A DNA stretch of 64,000 nucleotides, from positions 1 to 64,000 of the forward strand of contig JAIEOV010000029.1 of the NCBI GenBank assembly GCA_019750135.1. The letters run 5' to 3'. The DNA comes from Reyranella sp. GTDB lineage: Bacteria > Pseudomonadota > Alphaproteobacteria > Reyranellales > Reyranellaceae. A program made the translations under genes and the position numbers. The notes under the pieces are model-generated. The model ran no database searches and was not told where the DNA came from. It was given only the letters and a program-made list of their open reading frames with translations. The number at the start of each line of letters is the position of its first letter. Position 1 is the first letter of the stretch. Positions 24,951 to 32,979 of this stretch are shown one piece after another.

Positions 24951-26189
24951 TCACGCGCTCTGCACGAACAGCTCGGCCAGCGTCCGCACGGCCTGTTCGG
25001 CTTCGGCGCGGTCGGGGACCTCGTTGGCATCGCCATAGCCCTGCCTCTCGCCGCCGGTGAACGACTGGACCACCATGCCGTCGCGGCGTGGCACCGTCAT
25101 GATATGGCGGTAGACTAGGCCATAGCGCACCTCGGGCTGCGGGATCAGCCGGGCGATCTGCCCGCGCACCGGGACCAGGCTCTCGTCCTTCCACAGCGCC
25201 CGCGCGCCGTAGCCCGTGCAGTTGATCACCACCCTCTTGCCCAGGGCCGCGATCTGAGCAGGCGACCGGAAGTCGGCCCGCCGGAACTGGCCGCCGGCAA
25301 TGAAGAAGTCGTTCATCAATGTGTGGCCATAGTCGGCGATGTTGAACACCATGACCTCGCCGCGCGCGACCGACGTCGCCTTGAACGGCGTCGCATCGGC
25401 CGGCACCTTGCGCCATTGCGGTGTCAGGTCGCGAATCGAACGCGCGTAGCTCGCGAACTCAGGCGCCGGTTCGGTGGCGGTTCTGCTGCTCGCTTCGGCG
25501 CTCTGGGCAGTGCGTGGCGTGTCCCCGGAAACGGCATACTGGTCGATCCATTCCACCGGCGTGCCCGGCAGCCCGAGATAATCGCGATGCCGCTTGAAGG
25601 AGGTGCGCGCCATCTCCTCCCACACGGCGGCGAAGCCGGGTGCTGCGGCATTGACCAAAGCGATGCGCGAATCGGGCGTCCATTCGCCGGTCGCCCGGGC
25701 TGAGGTCGTCTCCGGCAGCTGATCGCGGGCATAGATCGTGACGCGCGCCCCGGCGCGCTGCGCCAGGATCGCCGAGGTGAGCCCGAGCGCACCGCAGCCG
25801 ACCACAGCCACCTCGGCGGGGCTGGCCTGCATGGCGAGTTGCACGGCGCGGGTGCTCGATCCCCAGGACAGCGACCAGCCGCTGCCGCCGTGTCCGTAAT
25901 TGTGCACCACCAGCACATCGCCCAGCCGTTCAGTCTCCACGCGGGGACCGGCGGGGCGGAACGGACGCAGGCAGACGGCGATATCGAAGATGCGGTCGGT
26001 GCGCGCGCGTATGGGCGCCAGGGCCGGCGCAGGCTCGAAGGACGAGTCGCGCGTCGAGCACCCTGCCATCGCGGCAGCCAACGACGCCTGCATCAGTCCA
26101 CGCCGGCCTACGCGCCACTCGTCGCCCAACTCTGTGCCTCCAATCCGATCGAAGGGCCCGAGATTGGCCTGCACCGCAACGCAGTTCAA
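24951..26189 (-). CDS. FAD-dependent D-amino-acid-oxidase-like protein with permuted motif order
   Basis: A 412-residue DAO-family flavoprotein. A Tat/lipoprotein-like start (RRGLMQASLAAAMAGC, lipobox Cys44) suggests export and lipid anchoring. Residues 75-110 hold RPFRPAGPRVETERLGD...HNYGHGGSGWSLSWG, which in ordinary D-amino-acid oxidases is the last, C-terminal FAD-binding block. The dinucleotide motif VVGCGALGLTSAILAQRAGARV, normally at the N-terminus, comes after it (128-150). The C-terminal half continues with NCTGYGARALW, VPVRGQIARL and ends without a second HNYGHGG, only VQSFTGGERQGYG. It begins 7 bp after the LysR stop, so the two are co-transcribed. The start is uncertain; the substrate is unknown. 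Confidence 0.83.
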   Translation of the reverse strand: MNCVAVQANLGPFDRIGGTELGDEWRVGRRGLMQASLAAAMAGCSTRDSSFEPAPALAPIRARTDRIFDIAVCLRPFRPAGPRVETERLGDVLVVHNYGHGGSGWSLSWGSSTRAVQLAMQASPAEVAVVGCGALGLTSAILAQRAGARVTIYARDQLPETTSARATGEWTPDSRIALVNAAAPGFAAVWEEMARTSFKRHRDYLGLPGTPVEWIDQYAVSGDTPRTAQSAEASSRTATEPAPEFASYARSIRDLTPQWRKVPADATPFKATSVARGEVMVFNIADYGHTLMNDFFIAGGQFRRADFRSPAQIAALGKRVVINCTGYGARALWKDESLVPVRGQIARLIPQPEVRYGLVYRHIMTVPRRDGMVVQSFTGGERQGYGDANEVPDRAEAEQAVRTLAELFVQSA

Positions 26190-26196
26190 ATACGAT

Positions 26197-27138
26197 TCAA
26201 GCGAGGTTGGCCTGCTCGGTCAGCCACTTGTGCGCCTTGACCGTCGCCTGCCGGGCGCCCTTGCGCAGAGGCACCAGCCAATAGGAGGTCGACGGTGACT
26301 TCGACTCCCGCAACGGGGCGACGAGCCTGCCTGCACGCACATGCTCCTCGGTGAGAACACTGCTTTCCAGGATGACGCCGACGCCTTTGACCGCCGCCTC
26401 GATCGCGACATAGGACGGATCGAGCTGAAGCGGGCGCACGTCCCCCTTGTCGAAGGGAATCCCACGTTGACCGAACCACGCCTCCCACGACAAGGCATTC
26501 TCCCGGCTTTGGATCAGCGGCTGGGCCAGGAGCTGGGGCGCGGTGAGAGATTTTCGGCCGCGGATGCGCCTGGGCGCGCAGTAGGGCTGTATGATCTCCT
26601 TCAACAGCGGCCTCGCCTGTCCCTTCCATCGTGCGGCGTCGCCGTAGCGGATCGTGATGTCGAAGTCGTCGGCATTGCCGTCCGCCGTCCGCACCGCAAA
26701 CACGCGCAGGTCGACGCCGGGATGGGCTTCGATGAACGCCGGCAGGCGCGGCGTCAGCCAGTGCGTCGCCAGCGACGGCGGGGTCATGATGCGGACGACA
26801 TTGGTCGACGGCTTGGTCCAGCCGGGGGCCGCCACGTCGGCCGTGGCCCGGTGTATGCGCTCGAACAGCTTGTCGAGAACGTCGGCATACCGGGAAGCGT
26901 CGGGCGTGAGCCTGATGCCGCGGCTCACACGCCTGAACAGCTCGACGCCCAGCTCTTCTTCCAGCGCCCGGATCTGATGGCTGACCGCCGAGGGCGACAG
27001 GTTGAGCTCGTTCGCTGCCGCCTTGAAGCTGCCAAGGCGGGCGACTGCCGCGAAGACGGCGATCCCTCGAAGCGGCAACCTCGACCGCGTCATCCGGTCC
27101 TCATGAGTGAGCGTAGGCATAAGATGCAAAAAATTCAC
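26197..27138 (-). CDS. LysR-family regulator (GcvA-like)
   Basis: A 313-residue LTTR. HTH: LPLRGIAVFAAVARLGSFKAAANELNLSPSAVSHQIRALE in the first 65 residues, the GcvA/AmpR-type arrangement, with LFRRVSRGIRLTPDA. Effector domain from about residue 110 (VVRIMTPPSLATHWLTPRLPAF) includes DFDITIRYGD. Starts at 27138, 27120 or 27093 are possible; the last (MTRSRLPLRG) fits family length best. It heads a transcript with the DAO-like gene and is divergent from the dialkylglycine decarboxylase-like gene, so it may control both amino-acid enzymes. Confidence 0.88.
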   Translation of the reverse strand: MNFLHLMPTLTHEDRMTRSRLPLRGIAVFAAVARLGSFKAAANELNLSPSAVSHQIRALEEELGVELFRRVSRGIRLTPDASRYADVLDKLFERIHRATADVAAPGWTKPSTNVVRIMTPPSLATHWLTPRLPAFIEAHPGVDLRVFAVRTADGNADDFDITIRYGDAARWKGQARPLLKEIIQPYCAPRRIRGRKSLTAPQLLAQPLIQSRENALSWEAWFGQRGIPFDKGDVRPLQLDPSYVAIEAAVKGVGVILESSVLTEEHVRAGRLVAPLRESKSPSTSYWLVPLRKGARQATVKAHKWLTEQANLA

Positions 27139-27221
27139 CTGGCTGACAAATTCTTTGCGGTCGACCGGCTGGTTGCCCTGCAGGAAGCTTACTGTCGTTC
27201 GTGATCCAACAGAGGTGTGGT

Positions 27222-28502
27222 GTGCCCGATATCAGCTTCCAGGCCCGAGCCGACCGGCATCTGCTTCGCTTCGGCTGCGACTTCGCGCGCTTCGTGCCCG
27301 TGCGGGCGAGCGGCTGCTACCTGTACGACGCGGGCGGCGCGCGCATGCTCGACTTCACGTCCGGCCAGATGAGCGCCATTCTCGGCCATTCCCATCCGGA
27401 GATCGTCGCCACGATCCGGCACGCGGCCGGGACCCTCGACCATCTCTATTCCGCGATGATCTCCGAGCCCGTCGTCGGGCTGGCGACAGAGCTCGCCAAG
27501 CAGGCGCCGGAGCTGCCCAAGGCGATGCTGCTGTCGACCGGCGGCGAGGCCAACGAGGCCGCCATCAAGCTCGCCAAGACCGTCACCGGGAAATGGGAGA
27601 TCGTGACCTTCACCCGCTCCTACCATGGCGTGACGGCGGGATCGGCGGCCGCGACGTTCAAGGTCGGCCGGACGGGGGTCGGGCCGATGGCCCCCGGGTA
27701 CTTCGCCATTCCCGCGCCCAACGCCTATCGGCCGCGCTTCGCCGGCGTCGACTGGCGGCGCGAGCTGGACGATGCCTTCGACCAGGTCGACGCGCAGTGC
27801 ACCGGCAACCTGGCGGCCTTCATCGCCGAGCCGATCCTGAGCAGCGGCGGCGTCATCGACCTTCCCCTGGGCTACCTCGCCGCCCTCAAGGCGCATTGCG
27901 AGGCGCGCGGCATGCTCCTCATCCTCGACGAGGCGCAGACCGGGCTTGGCCGCACGGGCACGATGTTCGCCTTCCAGAGGGACGGCGTCTCGCCGGACAT
28001 CCTCACTTTGTCGAAGACCCTCGGCGCGGGCATGGCGCTGTCGGCCGTCATGACGACGGACGAGGTCTCGGCCGTCGCCGACGAGCGCAAGTTCTTCTTC
28101 TACACCACGCATGTGAACGATCCGCTGCCCGCCGCGGTCGGCCTGAAGGTGCTCGAGATCGTGCAGCGCGATCGCCTGGCCGAGCGCGCCACCCAGGCCG
28201 GCGAGCGGCTCGCGGCAGGGCTGCTACGCCTGAAACAGCGTCACCCCAGCGTCGGCGACGTTCGCGGCCGCGGCCTGCTGCGCGGCATCGAATTCACCAA
28301 CGTCGGTTCGCGGGATGCGACGAGCATCTCCAACGCCGTCACCGAAGCGGCGATGGACATCGGATTGGCCGCCAACCTCGTGCGCTCGGGCACGTCGGGC
28401 GGAACCATGCGGATCGCCCCGCCGCTCACCGTGACCGACGCCGAGCTCGACGAAGGCCTGGACCTTCTCGACCGCGCCATCGGTAGCGTCGTCGGTGCGT
28501 AG
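27222..28502 (+). CDS. dgdA: 2,2-dialkylglycine decarboxylase-like class III aminotransferase
   Basis: A 426-residue PLP enzyme. Close DgdA signatures are LDFTSGQMSAILGHSHPEIV, LLSTGGEANEAAIKLAK, NLAAFIAEPILSSGGVIDLP, MLLILDEAQTGLGRTGTMFA and ILTLSKTLGAGMALSAV with Schiff-base Lys265; YTTHVNDPLPAAVGL and the terminal MRIAPPLTV complete the set. DgdA decarboxylates dialkylglycines such as 2-aminoisobutyrate and transaminates pyruvate. The residue after SY in FTRSYHGVTAG is Tyr where Burkholderia DgdA has an active-site Trp, so specificity may differ. The GTG start at 27222 has AGAGG 6 bp before it; an in-frame GTG at 27201 is the alternative. Confidence 0.88.
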   Translation: MPDISFQARADRHLLRFGCDFARFVPVRASGCYLYDAGGARMLDFTSGQMSAILGHSHPEIVATIRHAAGTLDHLYSAMISEPVVGLATELAKQAPELPKAMLLSTGGEANEAAIKLAKTVTGKWEIVTFTRSYHGVTAGSAAATFKVGRTGVGPMAPGYFAIPAPNAYRPRFAGVDWRRELDDAFDQVDAQCTGNLAAFIAEPILSSGGVIDLPLGYLAALKAHCEARGMLLILDEAQTGLGRTGTMFAFQRDGVSPDILTLSKTLGAGMALSAVMTTDEVSAVADERKFFFYTTHVNDPLPAAVGLKVLEIVQRDRLAERATQAGERLAAGLLRLKQRHPSVGDVRGRGLLRGIEFTNVGSRDATSISNAVTEAAMDIGLAANLVRSGTSGGTMRIAPPLTVTDAELDEGLDLLDRAIGSVVGA

Positions 28503-28508
28503 CCGACG

Positions 28509-29675
28509 ATGGATCAGGACTACAGGCTAACGCTCGAGCGGGCCGTCCGCCATCTCTGCAACGGCGCCGACGCGGTGTGCGACAGCCTGGAGGCCGGAGG
28601 CGGCGTGCCGCGCCTCAACTACATGACCGGCGGATACACGTGGGACGACGACTACGTGTGGAACAGCTGGGCAGACTTCCAGTGGGTCGGTTTCCTGACG
28701 GGTCGGCTGTGGCTGCTGCATCTGCTGGCGCGTGAGCAGCGCTATGCTGACGCCGCCTTTCAGCTCTGCCGGCGGATCGGTCCCGTTCTCGCGCAGCATC
28801 CGACGGTGTTCTCGTCGACCGGCATCGACATGTACTACGCCCTGGTGCTCGGCCATCAGATCACCGGAGACGGCGAGCTGAAGACGTGGGCGTTGGCCGG
28901 CGGCGACAACTTCGCCAACATCTTCGATCGCAAGGCCGGCGCGTTCCTGCAGATCGCCGGCGCCGACCGCATCGTCATCGACACGGGCCTAAACCTTACG
29001 TCGATGCTGTGGGCATCCCAGTGGGAGCCGGAGCGCGCCGCCCTCGCCTATCGCCATCTCGACAGGGTGCTGGGGGTCGGCCTCGTCCGGCCGGACGGTT
29101 CCAGTTGCCACGCGGCGGCGCTCGATCCCGAGACCCGGGCCGTGACGGGCCTGTTCAGCCTGCAGGGCTGGTCGAACGACAGCGTGTGGGCGCGCGGCCA
29201 GGGCTGGGCCATGCTGGGCTACGCCCACGGCTACGAGGCCAGCCAGAAGCCGCACTATCTGGAGGCGGCCCGATCGGCGGCGGACTGGTACGTCGCCCAC
29301 GCACCCAAAGGCTGGGTGCCGCGCTACGACTACGACGATCCCGAGCGCGACAAGCTTCCCTACGATTCCTGCGCCGCCTGCATCGCCACCGCCGTCCTGA
29401 TGCGATTGGCGCGCTGGCTGCCCGACCGGGCGGAGCGCTACCGGCATGTCGCTCGCGAAACCCTCGAAGCGTTGCTCGCCGACTTCCTGACACCGGGCGG
29501 CATCGTGCTGCACGGCTCGTGGGGCCGCATGCGGCATGTCGAACCCGGCAAGCCGCGGCTTGGCCGGTTTCCGCAGGAGGACGTGATGCCGTACGGCAAC
29601 TACTGGATCGCCGAGTGTCTCTATCGCGCGCTGTCGACGGACTGGTCGGTGCTCGCCCTCGACGGCAAGGCATGA
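28509..29675 (+). CDS. Glycoside hydrolase family 88 (unsaturated glucuronyl hydrolase-like)
   Basis: A 388-residue (alpha/alpha)6-barrel protein. GH88 marks are GGYTWDDDYVWNSWADFQWVGFLTGRLW near residues 40-65, VIDTGLNLTSMLWAS (catalytic Asp region near 158), WARGQGWAMLGYAHGYE (about 228-244) and PYDSCAACIATAVLMRLA, ending in MPYGNYWIAECLYRAL. The family removes unsaturated uronic acids from lyase-cut polysaccharides. No signal peptide, so cytoplasmic. It lies 6 bp after dgdA, a puzzling pairing of an amino-acid enzyme with a sugar hydrolase. Confidence 0.85.
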   Translation: MDQDYRLTLERAVRHLCNGADAVCDSLEAGGGVPRLNYMTGGYTWDDDYVWNSWADFQWVGFLTGRLWLLHLLAREQRYADAAFQLCRRIGPVLAQHPTVFSSTGIDMYYALVLGHQITGDGELKTWALAGGDNFANIFDRKAGAFLQIAGADRIVIDTGLNLTSMLWASQWEPERAALAYRHLDRVLGVGLVRPDGSSCHAAALDPETRAVTGLFSLQGWSNDSVWARGQGWAMLGYAHGYEASQKPHYLEAARSAADWYVAHAPKGWVPRYDYDDPERDKLPYDSCAACIATAVLMRLARWLPDRAERYRHVARETLEALLADFLTPGGIVLHGSWGRMRHVEPGKPRLGRFPQEDVMPYGNYWIAECLYRALSTDWSVLALDGKA

Positions 29676-29694
29676 CTCCATCAAGATTGTCGGG

Positions 29695-30075
29695 ATGCGC
29701 CGTCCTGACAAACGCAAGCTGCGGCTGCTGCCGAAGCGCAAGCCGCTGCACCCTGCCTACCAAGGCGATGAAGCCGTCGAAGCCATCTGCGACATGATCC
29801 GCCGCATCCCTCGGGGCTGGGTGGCGACCTATGGCCAGGTTGCCACGATGGCCGGCATGCCGAGGCGCGCCCGCCTTGTCGGTCGCGTCCTTCAGCGCCT
29901 CGACCCGGCGATCAAGATCCCATGGCACCGTGTCGTCAACGCCAAGGGCGAGATCTCATATAGCCTGTCCCGCAATGGCGGCGATGCCCTCCAGCGGCGC
30001 CTGCTGGAAAAGGAAGGCATCAAATTCGACGCCAACAACCGCCTGGACTTGGATCGATGCCGGTGGCTCGATTAG
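29695..30075 (+). CDS. Alkyltransferase-like (ATL) DNA-binding protein
   Basis: A 126-residue protein with the DNA-binding domain of O6-methylguanine methyltransferase: MIRRIPRGWVATYGQVATMAGMPRRARLVGRVL then IPWHRVVNAKGEIS. The alkyl-acceptor Cys of the PCHR motif is Trp77 (PWHR), so it cannot transfer alkyl groups. ATL proteins bind O6-alkylguanine and hand it to nucleotide excision repair. The basic N-terminus (KRKLRLLPKRKP) may aid DNA binding. It lies 19 bp after GH88. Confidence 0.9.
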   Translation: MRRPDKRKLRLLPKRKPLHPAYQGDEAVEAICDMIRRIPRGWVATYGQVATMAGMPRRARLVGRVLQRLDPAIKIPWHRVVNAKGEISYSLSRNGGDALQRRLLEKEGIKFDANNRLDLDRCRWLD

Positions 30076-30084
30076 TCTGCTCGG

Positions 30085-30552
30085 ATGAGAAGAACAGGTC
30101 TTGTGTTGCTGTCGATGGTCCTCGCGGGACAGGCGAATGGTCAGGCGGCCAGCGCGCCGGCGCCAGCTTCGTTGACCTGCGGCACCTTGAAGGGTGATTC
30201 CTCACGCACGGCCTCGACGTCGCAATGGACGATTTCCGGACCTTCGGGGAAAACCACCGAGACCGGCGCCCTGCGCAGCGGCCCGCGCTTCGAATGCATC
30301 GACGGCGCCGTCCTGGTCATGGAGTTCACCTCCTCGGCGGGACACTCCGTCTTCGAAGCCTATTTCCCGGACGGCAACAACATCGCCTACGGCCGCCAGC
30401 AGGTCGACCGGCGCGGCGGCCGCATCGTCCTGCCCGTCCAGGCCAAGAAGCGGATCGCGGCGCCGTATCGAGCCGCCTTCGACTATCACTGCAAGCTCAA
30501 CATGCCGGCAGATCCCATCGAGCCCGCCGCTCGGCCGGATTGCATCTTCTAA
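30085..30552 (+). CDS. Secreted protein of unknown function
   Basis: A 155-residue protein with a signal peptide (GLVLLSMVLAGQANG, cleavage near AQA/ASA) and four mature cysteines (LTCGTL, FECIDG, YHCKL, PDCIF), which suggests disulfides. I do not recognise the family. Composition is mixed beta. It starts 9 bp after the ATL gene, and its end overlaps the convergent GNAT gene by 4 bp. Confidence 0.68.
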   Translation: MRRTGLVLLSMVLAGQANGQAASAPAPASLTCGTLKGDSSRTASTSQWTISGPSGKTTETGALRSGPRFECIDGAVLVMEFTSSAGHSVFEAYFPDGNNIAYGRQQVDRRGGRIVLPVQAKKRIAAPYRAAFDYHCKLNMPADPIEPAARPDCIF

Positions 30553-31406
30553 TAAAGGATCGACGGCAGATAGGGGCCTTCGGGCTCGTTGTAGAGACCG
30601 ATGGTCATCAACGTCATCTGGTACACCAGCTTCAGGCCCATCCCCAGGCACCAGCTGAAGACCTCGTGATTGCGTGTCGGCACCAGGAATCCGGGTCCGC
30701 CGAATTCAGGCGATGCGGCAATCAGAGCCATCAAGCCCTGGTTGGTCTCCGCCACGCTGTGGCCAACGAAGGCAATGGCTGTCGTGTAGGCGACGACCTG
30801 CCCGAGATGCTCGACAACCGATGCGGTCCCTCCGGCGATCGCATCACGCACTTCGGCTTCACGATCGAAACCATGGACCTGGCGGCAAATCCGGTTGCAG
30901 GCAGCCACATCGTCCGCGGCGGCGCTGCGCACCTCGTAGCCCGCGAATTTTTGCCCGAGCGGCTTGCCCTGGAGGATCGACACGGGCTCGCGGGTATGGA
31001 AGCCGAGCTTGGTATAAAGACAAAGGGAGCGGTTATGAAAGCCAGCCTGAAGCAGGCGCACGCCTGCGGCCTGCCGCCCAGCCGCACGGTCGAGTACTTC
31101 CTGCATCAGGCGCCCACCGACTCCCTGGTTCTGCCCCGTCGGATCGACCGTGATCGGCCCGACGCCCATGATAAAGGCGCGCTCGTCGAGAAAGTTGCTG
31201 CCAACGACACGCCCGTCCGCTTCGGCCACGACGGAATAGAACCCCGGATGCGCAAGCAGCATCGACATTAGCCCGCTCGCCGCATCCGGCGATGGGAAGT
31301 CGGGCGGGAAGTTGTGTGCCGTGCAGACCGACTTGAACGCCTCGTAGCAGATGGCGCCGCAAGCGGCGGCGTCTGCCGGAGTTCCTCGGCGAAGAACGAT
31401 GCTCAT
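30549..31406 (-). CDS. Tandem GNAT-family N-acetyltransferase
   Basis: A 285-residue protein with two GNAT-like halves. The first has VVAEADGRVVGSNFLDE and the acetyl-CoA loop ITVDPTGQNQGVGGRLMQEVLDRA (near 95-118, with the Q/RxxGxG/A pattern QNQGVGG), and then LLQAGFHNRSLCLYTKLGF. The second (from about 150) is degenerate: VVAYTTAIAFVGHSVAETNQGL, ending PTRNHEVFSWCLGMGLKLVYQM. It follows homospermidine synthase by 27 bp, so polyamine acetylation is a tempting but unproven role. Confidence 0.85.
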   Translation of the reverse strand: MSIVLRRGTPADAAACGAICYEAFKSVCTAHNFPPDFPSPDAASGLMSMLLAHPGFYSVVAEADGRVVGSNFLDERAFIMGVGPITVDPTGQNQGVGGRLMQEVLDRAAGRQAAGVRLLQAGFHNRSLCLYTKLGFHTREPVSILQGKPLGQKFAGYEVRSAAADDVAACNRICRQVHGFDREAEVRDAIAGGTASVVEHLGQVVAYTTAIAFVGHSVAETNQGLMALIAASPEFGGPGFLVPTRNHEVFSWCLGMGLKLVYQMTLMTIGLYNEPEGPYLPSILY

Positions 31407-31433
31407 GCGACCCCATCCAGCCCGACTCGGACG

Positions 31434-32885
31434 TCACACCACGCGGAAGTTCTTGAACTGCCAGGGATCGTCGGTGTCGAGATCCTCGGGGAACAGCCCG
31501 CCGCGGTCCTTGAGCGGCGTCCAGTCGCTGTACTTGCCGACCACCGGGCCGAGATAGGGCATGCAGATCTCGAGGTTGCGGTCGAAATCCATCTCGTCGG
31601 CCTCGACGATGCCGCGCTCGGGGTTCTCCAGCGCCCAGATGATGCCCGAGAGCACGGGCGCGCAGACCTGGATCGAGGTCGCGTTGTTGTAGGGCGTGAC
31701 CTCGCGCGCCTCGTGGATGTCGAGCTGCGAGCCGTACCAGTAGGCGCCCTTGGCGTGGCCCATCAGCAGCACGCCGAGCTCGTCGCGGCCCTCGGTGATC
31801 TCGTCGACGATCAGGCGCTGCTTCTTCTGCTGGTGCAGGTTCTTGCCCGCGCATTCGTGCATGGACATGATCGCCTGGTCGCACGGATGGTAGGCGTAGT
31901 GCACGGTCGGCCGGTAGGTGGCCTCGTCGCCCTGGCGCAGCGTGAAGTAGTCGGCCATCGAGATCGATTCGTTGTGGGTGATGATGAAGCCGTGGAACGG
32001 CCCCTCGAGCGGCGTCCAGGTGCGCACGCGGGTGACGAGGCCCGGCCGGTTCAGGTAGATCGCCGAACCGCAGCCGAACTCGTGGCGCGCGCCGTCGAAC
32101 GGCAGGCCCTTCTCATGGGTGCCCCAGCCCATCTCGGCGGGCTGGCTGCCCTCCGACACGAAGCCGTCGATCGACCAGGTGTTGACGAACTCGCCGACCT
32201 TCTTGGGCTTCTTGGAGACCTGGGTGTCCCGCTCGGCGATGTGGATCACCTTGACGCCGAGGTCGCGCGCCAACTCGCCCCAGCCCTCGCGGGTGGTCGG
32301 CTTGACCACGCCCATGCCGGTGTCCTTGGCGAGGTTGACCAGCGCCTTCTTGACGAAGTGCGAGACCAGGCCCGGGTTGGCGCCGTGGGCGATCACCGCG
32401 GTCGGCCCGCCGCGGTACTTGGGCGCGAGCTTCAGCATGTTCTCGCGCAGCGCGTAGTTGGAGCGCAGCGAGACCGACAGGTTGGGATCGGTGTAGCCGC
32501 CCGGCCACGGCTCGATGCAGGTGTCGATGTAGAGCGCGCCCTTCTCCTGGCAGAACTCGACCAGGGCCGTCGAGGCGACCTCGACCGACAGGTTGACCAC
32601 GAAGTCGCCCTTGCCCACCCGCTTGTCGAGCGTCTGGCGCAGGTTCTCCTGGGTCAGGCGCTTCCGAATGAAGGTGACGCCGAACTTCTTCAGCTCCTTC
32701 AGGCCGCCGCGGTCCTCGGCCGAGATGACGGTGATCTGCTCCGGCTTGATGTCGATGTGCCGGAAGATCAGCGGCATGACGCCCTGGCCGATCGAGCCGA
32801 AGCCGATCATGACCATGCGGCCGGAGAACGAAGCGTATTTCTTGGAGAGCTTCTTCTTGCTCTTGCGCGCGACTTTCTTCGCCAT
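31434..32885 (-). CDS. hss: Homospermidine synthase
   Basis: A 483-residue NAD-dependent enzyme making sym-homospermidine from two putrescines. After a Lys-rich N-terminus (MAKKVARKSKKKLSKK) comes the Rossmann motif MVMIGFGSIGQGVMPLI (about 24-40). Further marks are VNLSVEVASTALVEFCQEKGALYIDTCIEPWPGG in parts, TAVIAHGANPGLVSHFVKKAL, FHGFIITHNESIS and YHPCDQAIMSMHEC. It is full length for bacterial HSS. It follows ornithine decarboxylase by 94 bp, so the operon runs ornithine to putrescine to homospermidine, the usual alphaproteobacterial polyamine route. Confidence 0.95.
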   Translation of the reverse strand: MAKKVARKSKKKLSKKYASFSGRMVMIGFGSIGQGVMPLIFRHIDIKPEQITVISAEDRGGLKELKKFGVTFIRKRLTQENLRQTLDKRVGKGDFVVNLSVEVASTALVEFCQEKGALYIDTCIEPWPGGYTDPNLSVSLRSNYALRENMLKLAPKYRGGPTAVIAHGANPGLVSHFVKKALVNLAKDTGMGVVKPTTREGWGELARDLGVKVIHIAERDTQVSKKPKKVGEFVNTWSIDGFVSEGSQPAEMGWGTHEKGLPFDGARHEFGCGSAIYLNRPGLVTRVRTWTPLEGPFHGFIITHNESISMADYFTLRQGDEATYRPTVHYAYHPCDQAIMSMHECAGKNLHQQKKQRLIVDEITEGRDELGVLLMGHAKGAYWYGSQLDIHEAREVTPYNNATSIQVCAPVLSGIIWALENPERGIVEADEMDFDRNLEICMPYLGPVVGKYSDWTPLKDRGGLFPEDLDTDDPWQFKNFRVV

Positions 32886-32926
32886 TTCAGCGTCCCTGTC
32901 TTGTCTGAGTGTGGTCGATAAACGGC

Positions 32927-32952
32927 AACGGGGCCCTTCTCAAGGCCCCGTT
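32927..32952 (-). terminator. Intra-operon hairpin between odc and hss
   Basis: A perfect 9-bp stem (AACGGGGCC with GGCCCCGTT) and 8-nt loop lie between ornithine decarboxylase and homospermidine synthase. No U-run follows on the minus strand. It may tune read-through or protect the mRNA rather than end transcription. Confidence 0.5.
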
Positions 32953-32979
32953 ACAGTCGTTCCGTTACGGAAAAAAGGC

